Virus record (IMG/VR): IMGVR_UViG_3300010430_000004
Span: 62,001 to 126,000 of that record
Length of the DNA: 64,000 nt
Origin: a virus
Direction: 5' to 3' (one strand)
Shown here: positions 17,701-26,705 of the stretch, one piece after another
Position numbering within the stretch: the stretch's first letter is position 1
Layout of the letters: every line of letters starts with the position of its first letter
The notes under the pieces: model-generated
Databases searched by the model: none
The model's input: the letters and a program-made list of their open reading frames with translations, nothing else
What the model was told of the DNA's origin: nothing
Made by a program: the position numbers and the translations under genes

Positions 17701-20700
17701 TTCTGGTTTTCTTTTTAACTTTCCAGCAACTGCACTTGTAGGTTTGACTAAATATTCTATAGTTGTAAACTTAGAAGACGTAGTTTTTACTGGTGGAAGC
17801 ATAGGGGTATATCACAATACTGCTAACCCTGTTGCCACAACTGGAGTTGGTAGAGTATCAAGTACAAATGGTGGAGGCTCTTGGAGTTTTACTTCAGCAC
17901 ACGACCTTATAGGTACCATATCAATAGAAAGTAAAGGCGTTTCAATTAACTTTGATGCTGATATGTTTCTCGAAAAAGCTGGACTATTATATTCAGCCAA
18001 CACTATCCCAACTTCAGAAAGCCCAATAGCCCTATTAAGCGACAAAGATGTTGCTTATGTTGAGCCAAACCTAATTGCTCCTGGTGGCAATCTTGCGGTA
18101 GTTTTAGATACTCTTGATAACGTTCCACCTACTGCTGTAATTATCGGTAGAAACGATGGTGGCGAAGCTATTGTTGGTTCTTCTTCTACTAGATTAAAAG
18201 TAGGCGAATCAATCAAGCTATATGACACAATTACTGATCAGGCTCGTAACAAAGTTTACGGACATAAATCTGGTTTCTTTAGATCAGATGAACCCATAGT
18301 ATGGACTGGCTCAGAAATCCAACATACTACTGATATAATTTTTGAAACTCTCAAAGACGATGGAACAGAGCAGGCATATACAATAACCGCTCCAGCTCCA
18401 GCTGCTTTGCCAAATATAGAACAAACCGCTCAGTTAGCTTATGGTCTAGCTTTTATAGCTAACAATCATATAGCTCAGACATTTACAGTTCCAGGTGGAC
18501 AAGATTTTGATATCCTAACTTCTGCTTTTAAAATGAGAAGTCAAGGAGCCACTACTGGAACTTTTACTGCTGAAATTTGGGGTGTAGACGGCGGTGGATT
18601 GCCTGATAGCTCCAATGTCGTTGGTACAGCTACAGCTTCTTATGATGCTACAACCTTGCCTACCACTCCCACCGCTGGAGTAGATGCTACTTTTAATTTT
18701 AGTGGAGTAACATTAACTGCTGGAACTCAATACGCTTTTGTTCTAAATGGATCAGCCCTTGGTGGAAGTAATATAGAAATCGGAACAGCCAACTCTGATG
18801 TTTTACCTTCAGAAGAATTGGCCTTTGCAGCAAGCCCAGGAACAACTGGTTCTTGGAGCACAGATAATGAAGATGCTTATTTTGTTATTACTGGACAATC
18901 AGCGGCAGCTTCTCCAACGGCTCTTGCTGATGGAGAGTATGCTTACGTTACTATTGATAGAACACAAGATGCTCAGGCAATAGAATTTACTGTTGGTACT
19001 GCACCAGCTGAAGCTGCTCCAGGAAGTGAAGTAGTTATATTCGGTAAACGTAAAGATGTTTCCGGCGCTGGTTATTTACATCTTCCATTCAATAAACAAG
19101 TACTTGAGCCTGGACAGTCTGTTTTAATCGGAGCTGCTGGATCAGGCGGTAGTGGAACAATTCTTACTGCTGACGTTAAACGTAGGCTTTCTTTTAGCCC
19201 TTATTGTTATGCCACTGCAAACGAGATTGCATTAGATACCGATTCTAAAATCAACACAGTAGATTCAACTGGTGCTTATTCTCCAGCTGATAAGGCTTTT
19301 AAGTTTTCCAGCATAGGTGAAACTTTAGTTTCTAACGAATTGCTGGATGCAGACTTTTGGTCTCAGGGCAAAGACATCACTGAAGCTGAAGCCATGTTTA
19401 GATATGTACTAGCTAGCTATGATGATTCTTCGACCTTTGAATTATCTAGAGATGGTGGAAATGAATATCAAGCATTTGTACCCACTAGAATAGGTGCCAC
19501 GGACACTTTATCTGGAAAGCATGAATTTGCTGAAGAAGCTTCTTTTGCTCATTCATTTAATAATGGTGCTACAGATGGCTCTATAACTTTAACAGATGAC
19601 GCTGGACTTAACCCACTAGAGTCTGGAAGTTTTACCTTAACAGCAACTACAACTTTAAAACAGATTCCATTAAATGTAACTAAATCTGGAACTGCACTAG
19701 GAAATTATAGAATTCAAGTAGTAAAAGACGATGGAGGAAATCCTTCGACTGATACAGCAGACTTGTTATTTGAAAGCTCTGCTAAAAATATAGCTTTATT
19801 ATCTGCTGGTGCCAACGCTACTGTTTTAGATTTTACTTTAACTTTAGTTGCTGGAATCTATCATGTAGTTATTGTTACTGACACTGAATATAAAGATACT
19901 TATACTGCTAACAATGCAAACAATATAGCAGTAGAAGCCACTGGAACAGATTTAACTACTGTAGTTAATGGTAGAGAACTTTCACTATTATTAAGAGTTA
20001 CAGCTGGAACAGCCAATACTCTTTCTCAAGGTTATGGTGTTTTCTACGACAACTCTTATGGCTCTACAGATATTACCCTCAAGAAACAAATAAATAAGTT
20101 TTACTTTAGCAGTGATGATAACAAGGTTCTTTTTAATCTTAACTTTTTGCCTGATCCTGATATTTTGGTTGCTTATGATCCTTTTAGGGGTCAAACTTAT
20201 GTTGCTGCTGATGGTGTATTTAGAATCGAAGGTAACTCTGTTATTTTTGAAGCAGGAACTTTTGCTACCGATCCAACTACAGGTGCTGAAGATATTTTAA
20301 TAATCTTTAGACAAATAGTTGGAAACGGTTTTGATAATTCTGACCAAAATGCTAACAAAATTGCTTCAATAGAATCTCAACTAATTGATATTGGCGATCA
20401 ACTAGAATCTGTTTCTGATTCAATGGTTGTTCCAAAAATTGCCGCCCCTTTTACTACTGTACAAAGCAGAAGCTTAATGCCTGACCTTTCTATGGATTTA
20501 AAACCTAGATTGGGAATTGAACGCATAATGACTCAAAGTGTTTCAAAAATTCAAGATGAAATTGGTCCCAACGGTGGAGCAGTTTATGGTTTAGTAAATG
20601 ACAAATTTGACCAAATAAGATTTGTTGGGGATATTGACTCTAGAAACGACTCTTCTGGAGTATATATAGCCATTAACAACACAGATGGTACTGGATTTGT

Positions 20701-23137
20701 AGAAGTTACTTTTTACGGAACTGGGCTAAATTTATTATACTACTGGAACGGAGTAAGAGATCAGAGAGTATCTGTTGATGGCGGTGCAGAGACCACAATC
20801 AACCCGAATACATCTGGGTTGTTGAATGCTAGAAACTATACTCCAAATACTAGTGTTAATGTAGCTAGTGGATTAACTCTAGGTACTCACACAGTTAAAA
20901 TTAGAAATAACAATGGAGCTGGACAAGGTGTTCTTGGTTTTGAAATTTTAAACGAAGAAGTTAATGGAAATATTTTAACAAATCCTGGGGCACAGCTTTT
21001 CAAGGGCAAACGTTTAGTAAATTCTACCCAAGACTCTACTTCTTACAACTCAGACTTTGAATCTGGAACATTGACCACTTATGGTGGACACGTTTTAATG
21101 TACCAAAAATCCGATGGGTCTGTAGCTAAAGCCGTAAATTCTTCAGATGATACTTTGGGCACAGAATTAATCACCAATGGAACTTTTGACTCGGATATAA
21201 CTGGATGGACAAAAACTGGGGGAAGCCCAGGTACGATTACTCACTCAGCTACTTTTGGTGGAAGTTTAAGGTACAATGATACTGGTGCTGGGTATTTGCA
21301 AGCAAATGCTTTCTTTGCTACCGTTCCTGGTATAATGTATGAAATATCTGTAGATATTAAATCTATTTCTGCCAATCAGTTGGCTGCATTAGTAGGAGAT
21401 GCCGGAGAAGCTTTAGATGGAAACGGCTTTATAGGTATCCCAGGAAGATGGGGTGGCCTTGGTCTTGGTGGGGCACCTAAAGATAATATAAGGTTTAGTT
21501 TTGTTGCCCAAGGTACTAGTGCTAGAATTCAAATTTACGAAGGAAACTCTTCTGTAAACGTAACTGATGCCTTTGTGGACAATGTTTCCGTTAAGGAAGT
21601 GCCAGCAAAAGTTCTTGCAAGTGCTGACCACTCTAATGAAGAAATTATACGTAGGGTCACTTATAAAGAATTTGGTGCTGGACAGTCAACTGCCGATTTC
21701 AGTTCACCGCTTCCAACAAATGCAGGCCAAGGGCCGAGGGCATTTACTCTAGACGATGGAACTATGACTTTACTAAGTGATAATGTAGCTGTTTTTAATC
21801 GAGGAATTTATCCAAAAGATCCTAGCGATATCATCACTTTCACTTTTGTTGGAACAGGTTTGGATCTAATAAGCGTTTCCGACAATGCTTCAACAGCTTG
21901 GGATTATGACATTCATGTAGACGGAGTAAAAATTGGTTCTCCAGATCCTTCGTATTGGAACAACTTTGAAGGAACTAACAAAATAGTTTCAGGTCTTCCC
22001 TATGGAACCCACACTGTTCGTCTTCAAACAATAACAGCATCAGGCACTGCACCAGTGTTTAGAGACTTTATTATCTATGGACCTAAAACTCCGACCTTAC
22101 CTTCAGGGGCTAAGGCTGTTTCTGATTACTTTATTATGGCCGACTTTCGAGAAGCTTATAGTCAAGGGTTGTTAACAGTATCTCGTGGAGCACTAAGAAA
22201 AGACATTTCTAGAGAAATGCTTTATGTAGAAGGGACTGGTGGAGCAAACAACTGGGGATTAAGTTTTGTGCCTTCAGCAATAATTGGTGGATATCAAGCT
22301 TTTAGCGATAGGCAAGATGCTTATATGGAATACACGTTTTTTGGTACTGGATTTGACCTTAGATGGGCGGCTGACACAGGAAGAACAGCAAGCGTAGATG
22401 TAACTCTTAATGGAATTGCAGCTTCAGCAGCAAACTATCCGACAGCAGAATATTTCGAATACGGTGGAACAACAGCTAGATGGAACACAGGTCTTGGATC
22501 TTTATCAATGATAGATACAGGCCCAAACCTTGGTGTTGGCGCTGGAATAAGCAACTTGCCATTAGGAACTTATACTGTTAGGTTTTCTAACAACAATGCT
22601 GGATCTTTTATAGTGCCAGAAGCGTTAGATATTATAACACCTATTCACGCTCCTAAGCAAAATGGGCCATTTACTATTCAGGGTGCGTTAGAAGTTGGAT
22701 CTCAAGGCATTAGAGACTTGAGAAAGTTTAGCAGCAAGGACATTCCAGTTGCAAATATGTCCGGTGCTGGCTATACACAAATGCTTGACTCTTTGACGAC
22801 TTTAAGTGCTGGTCAAGTGAAACCTATTGGTTCTCCAATGAGTATTGTTCTAGAAGAAGATTCTTATGTTAATTTTACTTATAATGTTGAATACCGTTCA
22901 ACAGGGGCAGACTCAGCGGATGATTTCACTGTTTATCTAAACGGAAAAGCATTTGGGCTTAGAACTATAGATCAATCTCACTCAGCTAATAGATCAATAC
23001 AAAGATTCATTAGTGAGAGATTGTTTTTAAGAAAAGGAAGTTACACCGCTCACTTAGAAGTTGCTTCAGGAAGTGCTGTAAGCTTTACTTACAATGCCAC
23101 TAGACATAAAATGACCTATAAAGTGGAGAAAAAATGA
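14741..23137 (+). CDS. Giant tail fibre / adhesin protein
   Basis: 2798 residues. The first 250 residues are a phage fibre N-terminus ('SIESGISNDFDELLNALVTG', then 'FNVNMTGAIGSAASGLQMLV'), likely the attachment to the baseplate. Residues 517-634 repeat a module found in the 2186-residue baseplate protein. Residues about 752-897, 912-1067 and 1240-1387 are three related jelly-roll-like domains with the pattern 'QTFT ... EIWG or ELYDT ... LTAGTTYAIV'. From about 1894 the protein is paralogous to the 735-residue protein at 26706 and holds three copies of an 'F-GTG-L ... GLPxGTHTVR' beta module. It probably binds a host surface receptor. The gene overlaps the next one by 4 bp (ATGA). Confidence 0.85.
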   Translation: MSVKRRVNFVNQMRVDVPAMKSIESGISNDFDELLNALVTGENNSYVIRGFNVNMTGAIGSAASGLQMLVEDSAILHGSSNESGTFFVVPSGTAPQILNSVTNTRVIGSFTPGAQNYISLEFVRQVDDTTTGQVYIWNPANKNETTKTIPLAITMDYNLVIGTTQPASNSLPMALVTTDLSNNVVDITNIKPNLLGLGRGGASPDPTYSYPWTDGREPNALTSSNSLIDPFKGGDLQLQNLKEWMDAVMSRFKEIFGTPYWTSANASGSLASLRQDLANTIFTGRGTVTHSDTVAGQINWSNDLSAVVIGSDIKYVITANPATTDITLADNDVAYITLVRDEDITPNLIFTNASQVVTSVGAIPWTSGLQAGDFVKTATASAALYYEILTVDSPTQVTLVEAYAETDTGAVGVQSQYAFGGYETNPSPSTDRHIKVAQRDQVPFGENIYWVLLRQDNGGSVPRVYARFIGKELEQGETQDINDGTPQAVLDYIGSFSESDSGPDYGQAYTPLVAEVSTITAVAASDITSGQRFSLNASNDIEQYYGWFNKDAAGGDPTPSGLTGIEIPVTTGDNQLVVAAAIQAAVDAISDFNAVDNLNGTVTITNDDAGATTNAANVDVGGAFAIAIDVEGTGDRNRYVIDEENLTKGIKTLDKALGLLQDAIDDLPWKGTAINFAALPSSGNSDGDVRLVLDTRVAYHWDASQSLWLPLTGGSGLKLIGGGTVSLTKVKELVGTIEQLVNTASINNPNQNNFTAQTFTPAVDTTVSAVELLFWGAGSAPVGTVTCEIWGTDGSSEPDETNILATSTPLDVTGIPDFVDDIRQFTLTAPITLTAGTTYAIVSNTDNMTGGFIRYRGSTANPYAGGSVFAQSSPPTGAWSNPGGGAYDLWFRILEEQDAQEVIYNSPNASPDQFFAPNNNYRMGQNFIPPESGNLTSASLFLAGSGFSGSGSIKAELYDTSGNNPNTLIATSTNTVDPTTLPSHPSASGFLFNFPATALVGLTKYSIVVNLEDVVFTGGSIGVYHNTANPVATTGVGRVSSTNGGGSWSFTSAHDLIGTISIESKGVSINFDADMFLEKAGLLYSANTIPTSESPIALLSDKDVAYVEPNLIAPGGNLAVVLDTLDNVPPTAVIIGRNDGGEAIVGSSSTRLKVGESIKLYDTITDQARNKVYGHKSGFFRSDEPIVWTGSEIQHTTDIIFETLKDDGTEQAYTITAPAPAALPNIEQTAQLAYGLAFIANNHIAQTFTVPGGQDFDILTSAFKMRSQGATTGTFTAEIWGVDGGGLPDSSNVVGTATASYDATTLPTTPTAGVDATFNFSGVTLTAGTQYAFVLNGSALGGSNIEIGTANSDVLPSEELAFAASPGTTGSWSTDNEDAYFVITGQSAAASPTALADGEYAYVTIDRTQDAQAIEFTVGTAPAEAAPGSEVVIFGKRKDVSGAGYLHLPFNKQVLEPGQSVLIGAAGSGGSGTILTADVKRRLSFSPYCYATANEIALDTDSKINTVDSTGAYSPADKAFKFSSIGETLVSNELLDADFWSQGKDITEAEAMFRYVLASYDDSSTFELSRDGGNEYQAFVPTRIGATDTLSGKHEFAEEASFAHSFNNGATDGSITLTDDAGLNPLESGSFTLTATTTLKQIPLNVTKSGTALGNYRIQVVKDDGGNPSTDTADLLFESSAKNIALLSAGANATVLDFTLTLVAGIYHVVIVTDTEYKDTYTANNANNIAVEATGTDLTTVVNGRELSLLLRVTAGTANTLSQGYGVFYDNSYGSTDITLKKQINKFYFSSDDNKVLFNLNFLPDPDILVAYDPFRGQTYVAADGVFRIEGNSVIFEAGTFATDPTTGAEDILIIFRQIVGNGFDNSDQNANKIASIESQLIDIGDQLESVSDSMVVPKIAAPFTTVQSRSLMPDLSMDLKPRLGIERIMTQSVSKIQDEIGPNGGAVYGLVNDKFDQIRFVGDIDSRNDSSGVYIAINNTDGTGFVEVTFYGTGLNLLYYWNGVRDQRVSVDGGAETTINPNTSGLLNARNYTPNTSVNVASGLTLGTHTVKIRNNNGAGQGVLGFEILNEEVNGNILTNPGAQLFKGKRLVNSTQDSTSYNSDFESGTLTTYGGHVLMYQKSDGSVAKAVNSSDDTLGTELITNGTFDSDITGWTKTGGSPGTITHSATFGGSLRYNDTGAGYLQANAFFATVPGIMYEISVDIKSISANQLAALVGDAGEALDGNGFIGIPGRWGGLGLGGAPKDNIRFSFVAQGTSARIQIYEGNSSVNVTDAFVDNVSVKEVPAKVLASADHSNEEIIRRVTYKEFGAGQSTADFSSPLPTNAGQGPRAFTLDDGTMTLLSDNVAVFNRGIYPKDPSDIITFTFVGTGLDLISVSDNASTAWDYDIHVDGVKIGSPDPSYWNNFEGTNKIVSGLPYGTHTVRLQTITASGTAPVFRDFIIYGPKTPTLPSGAKAVSDYFIMADFREAYSQGLLTVSRGALRKDISREMLYVEGTGGANNWGLSFVPSAIIGGYQAFSDRQDAYMEYTFFGTGFDLRWAADTGRTASVDVTLNGIAASAANYPTAEYFEYGGTTARWNTGLGSLSMIDTGPNLGVGAGISNLPLGTYTVRFSNNNAGSFIVPEALDIITPIHAPKQNGPFTIQGALEVGSQGIRDLRKFSSKDIPVANMSGAGYTQMLDSLTTLSAGQVKPIGSPMSIVLEEDSYVNFTYNVEYRSTGADSADDFTVYLNGKAFGLRTIDQSHSANRSIQRFISERLFLRKGSYTAHLEVASGSAVSFTYNATRHKMTYKVEKK
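20691..22653 (+). repeat. Three GTG/THTV beta modules in the giant fibre
   Basis: Three protein-level repeats at about 20691-20961, 21829-22083 and 22321-22653. Each starts with a strand such as 'VEVTFYGTGLNLL', 'ITFTFVGTGLDLI' or 'MEYTFFGTGFDLRW' and ends with 'GLTLGTHTVKI', 'GLPYGTHTVRL' or 'NLPLGTYTVRF'. The same three occur in order in the 735-residue protein. Confidence 0.75.
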
Positions 23138-23841
23138 AAATAACTAGTGTAGATTCTTCAAAAGAAAAAATAGGAACACTAATTAATGCTGGCTCTGATA
23201 TTAATTTAGGGCCATCGGTGTTGACGATTGGTGGTTTGCAATATACTACAGAGTCAACTCTGGTTGTCGCAATGCCTGCTTTAGCAGAAAGTGAAAGATA
23301 TCAAGTTTATGCAGTTCAAATCGCTGGAGTTGTTAGTTTAGTTATCAGTCAAAATGAGAATTCAGTTGGTCCTTCAGGATACAATACTTGGAAACTAGTT
23401 GGAAGTTTTTATTCAAGTGTTGGTTCTAACTTTCTTCAATTTGCTAATATTAAAACTAAACCTTTTGAAGACATTGAAGAGGCCATTGATTTAGATGGAA
23501 ATGCAGATTTTACTACAGGAGAAATTACAGTTACTAGAAACGGAAATCAAATAAATATTCAAACCACTAGAGATTTGGTCTTTCCATCTCAATCTACAGC
23601 AGCTTCAACGATTGGTATATTGCCTTTGTGGGCAACCCCATTGCAAGATCAATTCAATATATATGTAAATAATGGCCCATCAAATATTGCTAGAGCTAAT
23701 GCTAGAAATAACAGAGGTTTTAATGTTGATTTTAGTAATTTTGACGGATCCAATTCCAACGAAACAACAGATTTTGGTTGGGCTCAGTTAGATTATAGAG
23801 TTCCAGGAAATACTGATAAACGAAACATTGAGGACTTATAA
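23134..23841 (+). CDS. Fibre-associated protein
   Basis: 235 residues, beta-rich, no signal peptide or known motif. The ATGA overlap with the giant fibre gene and the one-base overlap with the next gene place it inside the adhesin operon, so it is probably a fibre subunit or a fibre-tip protein. The family is not recognised. Confidence 0.6.
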   Translation: MKITSVDSSKEKIGTLINAGSDINLGPSVLTIGGLQYTTESTLVVAMPALAESERYQVYAVQIAGVVSLVISQNENSVGPSGYNTWKLVGSFYSSVGSNFLQFANIKTKPFEDIEEAIDLDGNADFTTGEITVTRNGNQINIQTTRDLVFPSQSTAASTIGILPLWATPLQDQFNIYVNNGPSNIARANARNNRGFNVDFSNFDGSNSNETTDFGWAQLDYRVPGNTDKRNIEDL

Positions 23842-25106
23842 TGAGTAACACAGGAAAAGGCGCAACGTCTATTAAAAAAGATATTCTCCAGCCAGGAAGT
23901 ATCCCAAAGACTGGATACAAAAGCCTTAGATGGAAACATCAAGCAAGTGCTGGTGACACTGTAATTAATATACAATCACTAACCGTTCCAGCTATATCTA
24001 CTGCTAAAGGTTTTGTCCAACCTTCTGCCCCTGAACGCGCAACTGTTGATCATTTTCAATATATGAATAATTTTCGTTTAGAATCTTCCCTTAGAATGCT
24101 TTCTATGCCTGAAGATTACAGAATAACTGGTGCTCAAACTATAGTTTTAGAGGTTGCTGCTGCTGAAGGCGAAATTTTTACAGGTGTAATGATGGCTTTT
24201 CCTGTATCAGGAAACACCATTGTTGACGCTAACACAGATCCAATTTCAGTAGTTTTACCTGCTGGACAAACAGACATTTCCATCGGAACCTATGACGTGG
24301 GTAAAAATACCAACGCCCAACATGGTCAATATACTGTTCACGAAGATGGACAATTAGTTTACCGTAACTTTGGAAACCAATCCGATGGCGAAGGTTCTTA
24401 TTACGAATTAGACGGCATTATTCGTTTTAACACTACGAGCACAGAAGATAGAAACATATCTTTAATTCCTACAGCAGCTATCGTTCACGCCCCTGATAAT
24501 TCTCTTCTCCAAAAAATTCAAACAGTATCTGGAAAAGTAGATTCTATGATTCCTACACTTGCTGCTGAAGCCGGAGTTCCTGAGAGTACGTTTGGTGGAG
24601 TAAGTGACCCAGACATAAAGGCCCATGGTGCAAGGGTTGTGCAAAACGAAGCAGACATTGCTCAAAATACAACAGATATAACTACTAAAACACAACACGT
24701 ATTGCCGTATGTTGATTCTGGGGTTCAAACATTGAGCCCTACTATATTCTTTAATTTGACTATACCAGCTGGTACAGTAACAAAACAATACCGTTGGATT
24801 AGGACTGGTAAAGTAGTAGATCTTTGGATTTGGTTCAGATACGATGGTGCAGCAGCAACTAATGATTTTTTCTATTTCGATTACACTACACTTGGAATTC
24901 CAACTCCAGAAAACCACCCCAATGCATCTACTTTTCAGCAAGATACTATCAGTAGCTCTGGAAATGGTGGTTGGGGTAACGGTGGATCAGTATTGAGTCC
25001 AGCAACTTGTCAGTTTTTGCAAAATGATAGAATTTATTCAACTGCTGAAGATCAGAAGGTTATTGCTGAGTTTCATGGTCACATAAGATACATAACGAGC
25101 GATTAA
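23841..25106 (+). CDS. Tail fibre / adhesin protein
   Basis: 421 residues. The N-terminal two thirds are beta-rich; residues about 225-300 contain a helical, coiled-coil-like linker ('NEADIAQNTTDITTKTQ') typical of trimeric fibres; the C-terminal 120 residues form an aromatic, Gly/Asn-rich beta domain like a fibre tip. Location between fibre genes supports the call. Receptor unknown. Confidence 0.65.
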   Translation: MSNTGKGATSIKKDILQPGSIPKTGYKSLRWKHQASAGDTVINIQSLTVPAISTAKGFVQPSAPERATVDHFQYMNNFRLESSLRMLSMPEDYRITGAQTIVLEVAAAEGEIFTGVMMAFPVSGNTIVDANTDPISVVLPAGQTDISIGTYDVGKNTNAQHGQYTVHEDGQLVYRNFGNQSDGEGSYYELDGIIRFNTTSTEDRNISLIPTAAIVHAPDNSLLQKIQTVSGKVDSMIPTLAAEAGVPESTFGGVSDPDIKAHGARVVQNEADIAQNTTDITTKTQHVLPYVDSGVQTLSPTIFFNLTIPAGTVTKQYRWIRTGKVVDLWIWFRYDGAAATNDFFYFDYTTLGIPTPENHPNASTFQQDTISSSGNGGWGNGGSVLSPATCQFLQNDRIYSTAEDQKVIAEFHGHIRYITSD

Positions 25107-25116
25107 GGGATAGATA

Positions 25117-25623
25117 ATGAGTGCTAGAAGAAAATCAAATGAAGAAATAGAAACTAGGATAGCTGCTTTAGAAAATCCTGCAGAGCCTCTTGGTATTTTA
25201 GCTAGCCTTACTACTGGTGGCGTTACCCACGCTGGCGGTGCTACTTGGGACGCAATACCATTTAACAATATAAAAAGCAACAATGGAATGTCTTACAATC
25301 CAGGAACTGGAGAAATAACCATTACAAAAACTGCTTGGTACACTGCAAATGCTAAAGTCAACTTTGTAATTAATCCACCAGGAAACCATACACCGAGCAT
25401 TAGGGCTTTTATTACTAGGCCAGGCGGTGCCAACGATTCCTTAACAGGAGATTTTCAGTCAGAATCAACTTCAGGAAGTTTTAATTTTGGTAGAGGAGTG
25501 AGTTTTTCCGAAAGATTTGAGGCTGGAACGGTAATTAAATTTGAGGCATTTGCCAATTCTGGATCTGTAGCCACGCTCCAAACCTCTGGCTTAACATACT
25601 TTTCATTAGTGGAGAACAGATAA
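25117..25623 (+). CDS. Short fibre protein with C1q/TNF-like jelly-roll
   Basis: 168 residues: a short coiled coil ('RKSNEEIETRIAALENP') followed by a beta-sandwich whose strand order and closing 'ATLQTSGLTYFSLVE' resemble the C1q/TNF-like tip domain common in phage and bacterial adhesins. Good AGGGAT-type site; next gene starts on its stop (TAATG). The fold assignment is by pattern and needs structure prediction. Confidence 0.6.
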   Translation: MSARRKSNEEIETRIAALENPAEPLGILASLTTGGVTHAGGATWDAIPFNNIKSNNGMSYNPGTGEITITKTAWYTANAKVNFVINPPGNHTPSIRAFITRPGGANDSLTGDFQSESTSGSFNFGRGVSFSERFEAGTVIKFEAFANSGSVATLQTSGLTYFSLVENR

Positions 25624-26696
25624 TGAGTATTTTAACCCCAAGAAGCAATAGATATGACAGAAATTTGTTTATCAATGGTAACTTTGATTTCTTTAGATAC
25701 GGTACAGCTGGTAATTTAGGTTACGTTGCTGACAGGTTTAGAACTTCTGGTTCTGGAAACGGCCAAGGCACTGCTGCATTATTGCAATCTAAGAATACGG
25801 ACGTTCCATTTGGCGGTGGAAATTCTATGCAACTTGAATGTATAGGACTAGCTTCCCCTGATCCCACAGATTCTTTAGGATTCGTTTCCATAATGGAAGG
25901 TGCTGATATTGAAGAATATTTAGGACAAGAAGTTACTTTTGGTGCTCATTTTAAGGCCAATCATACAGGAACTTATGGAGTAGGCTTTAACGTTGGTGCT
26001 GGAGAGTTTTCTTACGTTTCAGCATTAACTATAGATACAGCAGACGTATGGCAATTCCATACCTTTACAGTGACCCTTCCTTCTAGTGTTGCAGCTCCTT
26101 TAGACAACACCAACGGATTCGCTTTAGTAATCGAATTAATGGAGTCTTCGGCTTTTTCTACCAGCACACTTGATCAGATTATTTCTGGAAATAAAAGAGG
26201 GATTGCTGGACAAAAAAACCTATTCGATAATATTGGAAATACGCTAAAAGTAGCAAAAGTACAACTCCTTAAGGGTAGTGGGATATCTCCAACAGAATTT
26301 GTTAGACGTGGCTTTGATAAAGCTGAAGAGTTGCAAAAATGCAAAAGATATATGAGAAAAACGTATAGCGAAGAAGTTACGCCTGGAACAATTACCAGTT
26401 CAGGGAGATATAGTCACGCACACTTTGAAACAAACTCAAATGTTTTAGACTCTGTAACTCACCATTTTGGTGAATCAATGAGGGCAGCACCTCAAATGAC
26501 AGCTTATTCATACAATACAGGTGCAGCTAATCAATGTCTATATGTAACAGCAGCTAGCAGCTCCTCCGTTCATCCTGTCAACTTTTATGAAGAGACAGAA
26601 AAAGGTTTTAGTTACGGAGCTACTGGAACAGTCGGTGGAACTCGTGGTAACGCTGCTTTAATGTTATTTCACTGGGTAGCCAGAGCAGAGCTATAG
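25623..26696 (+). CDS. Tail fibre protein with carbohydrate-binding-like domain
   Basis: 357 residues. It opens with 'NLFINGNFDFFRYG' followed by an 'ADRFRTSG' segment, the usual start of phage adhesins that carry a galactose-binding-like beta-sandwich; near residue 235 'ELQKCKRYMRKTY' matches the linker found after that domain. The C-terminal 120 residues are a Gly/Ser/Thr-rich tip. It likely contributes to glycan recognition on the host surface. Confidence 0.7.
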   Translation: MSILTPRSNRYDRNLFINGNFDFFRYGTAGNLGYVADRFRTSGSGNGQGTAALLQSKNTDVPFGGGNSMQLECIGLASPDPTDSLGFVSIMEGADIEEYLGQEVTFGAHFKANHTGTYGVGFNVGAGEFSYVSALTIDTADVWQFHTFTVTLPSSVAAPLDNTNGFALVIELMESSAFSTSTLDQIISGNKRGIAGQKNLFDNIGNTLKVAKVQLLKGSGISPTEFVRRGFDKAEELQKCKRYMRKTYSEEVTPGTITSSGRYSHAHFETNSNVLDSVTHHFGESMRAAPQMTAYSYNTGAANQCLYVTAASSSSVHPVNFYEETEKGFSYGATGTVGGTRGNAALMLFHWVARAEL

Positions 26697-26705
26697 GAGA
26701 ATTAA

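Noticed and set aside
20302-20309. AATCTTTA inside the giant fibre gene
   Set aside because: No gene start follows; expected occurrence of an AT-rich 8-mer.
24462-24941. 159-codon minus-strand ORF
   Set aside because: Antisense inside a fibre gene, Cys/Ser-rich artefact-like composition, no start signal.
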